The notes beneath the pieces were generated by a model, which saw only the letters and a program-made list of their open reading frames with translations, ran no database searches and was not told the DNA's origin. 6,911 nucleotides of DNA from Gammaproteobacteria bacterium (GTDB taxonomy: Bacteria > Pseudomonadota > Gammaproteobacteria > Coxiellales > Coxiellaceae), in contig JAHZKQ010000198.1 of the NCBI GenBank assembly GCA_022600315.1, forward strand, positions 1 to 6,911, given 5' to 3'. Positions 6,771 through 6,911 of this stretch are shown here, piece after piece (within the stretch, counting starts at the first letter, position 1; each line of letters opens with the position of its first letter). The position numbers were made by a program, and so were the translations under genes.

Positions 6771-6911
6771 TGTATATTCGGATGATTCGGACAGTGAATT
6801 AGGCACCATTGCGCTCACCGCGACCACCGATGCAGGAGGGAAAACATTTACCGCAGCAACAATTACTGTTTATGTTTATGGTGTGGGTAGTACGGTTAGT
6901 ATTATCGCGGC
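6763..6911 (+). CDS. Partial beta-rich repeat-type protein segment, both ends missing
   Basis: The plus strand is open from 6703 to the window end in one frame. From about 6763 it reads as a coherent Thr/Ala/Val/Gly-rich polypeptide (TATVYSDDSDSELGTIALTA, then TDAGGKTFTAATITVYVYG and on to the edge). This is the composition and alternation of Ig-like or similar beta-sandwich repeats in bacterial surface proteins. There is no start codon with a ribosome site, and the section before about 6760 is antisense to the DUF4143 fragment. It is therefore at best an internal piece of a larger gene continuing past the right edge. The call rests on composition only, and the exact family is not recognised. 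Confidence 0.3.

Noticed and set aside
6771..6827. GTG start at 6827 as the real beginning of the minus-strand DUF4143 protein
   Set aside because: The roughly 19 codons before the family match look like antisense of the beta-rich plus-strand reading, and the ATPase domain is missing, so this is a fragment and not a short intact gene.
1..6911. CRISPR array, tRNA, rRNA, transposase or toxin-antitoxin pair
   Set aside because: No regularly spaced repeats, cloverleaf-like segments, terminal inverted repeats or transposase motifs were seen on either strand.

Overview
The window looks like part of the chromosome of an AT-leaning gammaproteobacterium. The best taxonomic clue is the 5' fragment of epmB (lysine 2,3-aminomutase acting on elongation factor P) at the left edge, a gene typical of gammaproteobacteria. 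A Legionellales- or Coxiellaceae-like host would fit the general style of the genes, but nothing here proves it.

Layout. Positions 1-440 (minus) hold the N-terminal part of EpmB. After a 41-bp divergent spacer, a plus-strand block runs from 482 to 6470. It encodes a family 5 (peptide/nickel type) substrate-binding protein with an unusual C-terminal membrane anchor, an AlbA_2/GHKL/winged-helix regulator-like protein, an OppB/DppB-type permease, and an enlarged OppC/DppC-type permease. The regulator-like gene sits between the binding-protein gene and the permeases. It appears to have its own promoter at 2697-2724, preceded by a 22-bp-spaced direct repeat, and its 3' end overlaps the first permease by 7 nt. 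The two permeases overlap by 1 nt (TAATG). No ATPase gene of the importer is present in the window.

Right end. From 6470 down to about 6462 the second permease meets, tail to tail, a minus-strand reading frame that matches the C-terminal end of the AAA_14/DUF4143 ATPase family. That family match stops abruptly near 6760-6775. From there to the end of the window the plus strand is open and reads as a Thr/Ala/Val/Gly-rich, beta-type repeat protein. The two parts do not belong to one gene, so there is either a recombination breakpoint that truncated the ATPase gene or an assembly chimera near a contig edge.

Functionally, the core is an ABC importer for oligopeptides or a similar ligand. The tethered binding protein would deliver ligand to the two-permease channel, and ATPases encoded elsewhere would power it. 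The embedded regulator-like protein is placed to control expression of the permease half. No clear new defence system or CRISPR array is visible. The most unusual points are the embedded regulator with its own probably leaderless promoter, the membrane-anchored binding protein, the expanded permease, and the chimeric right end.
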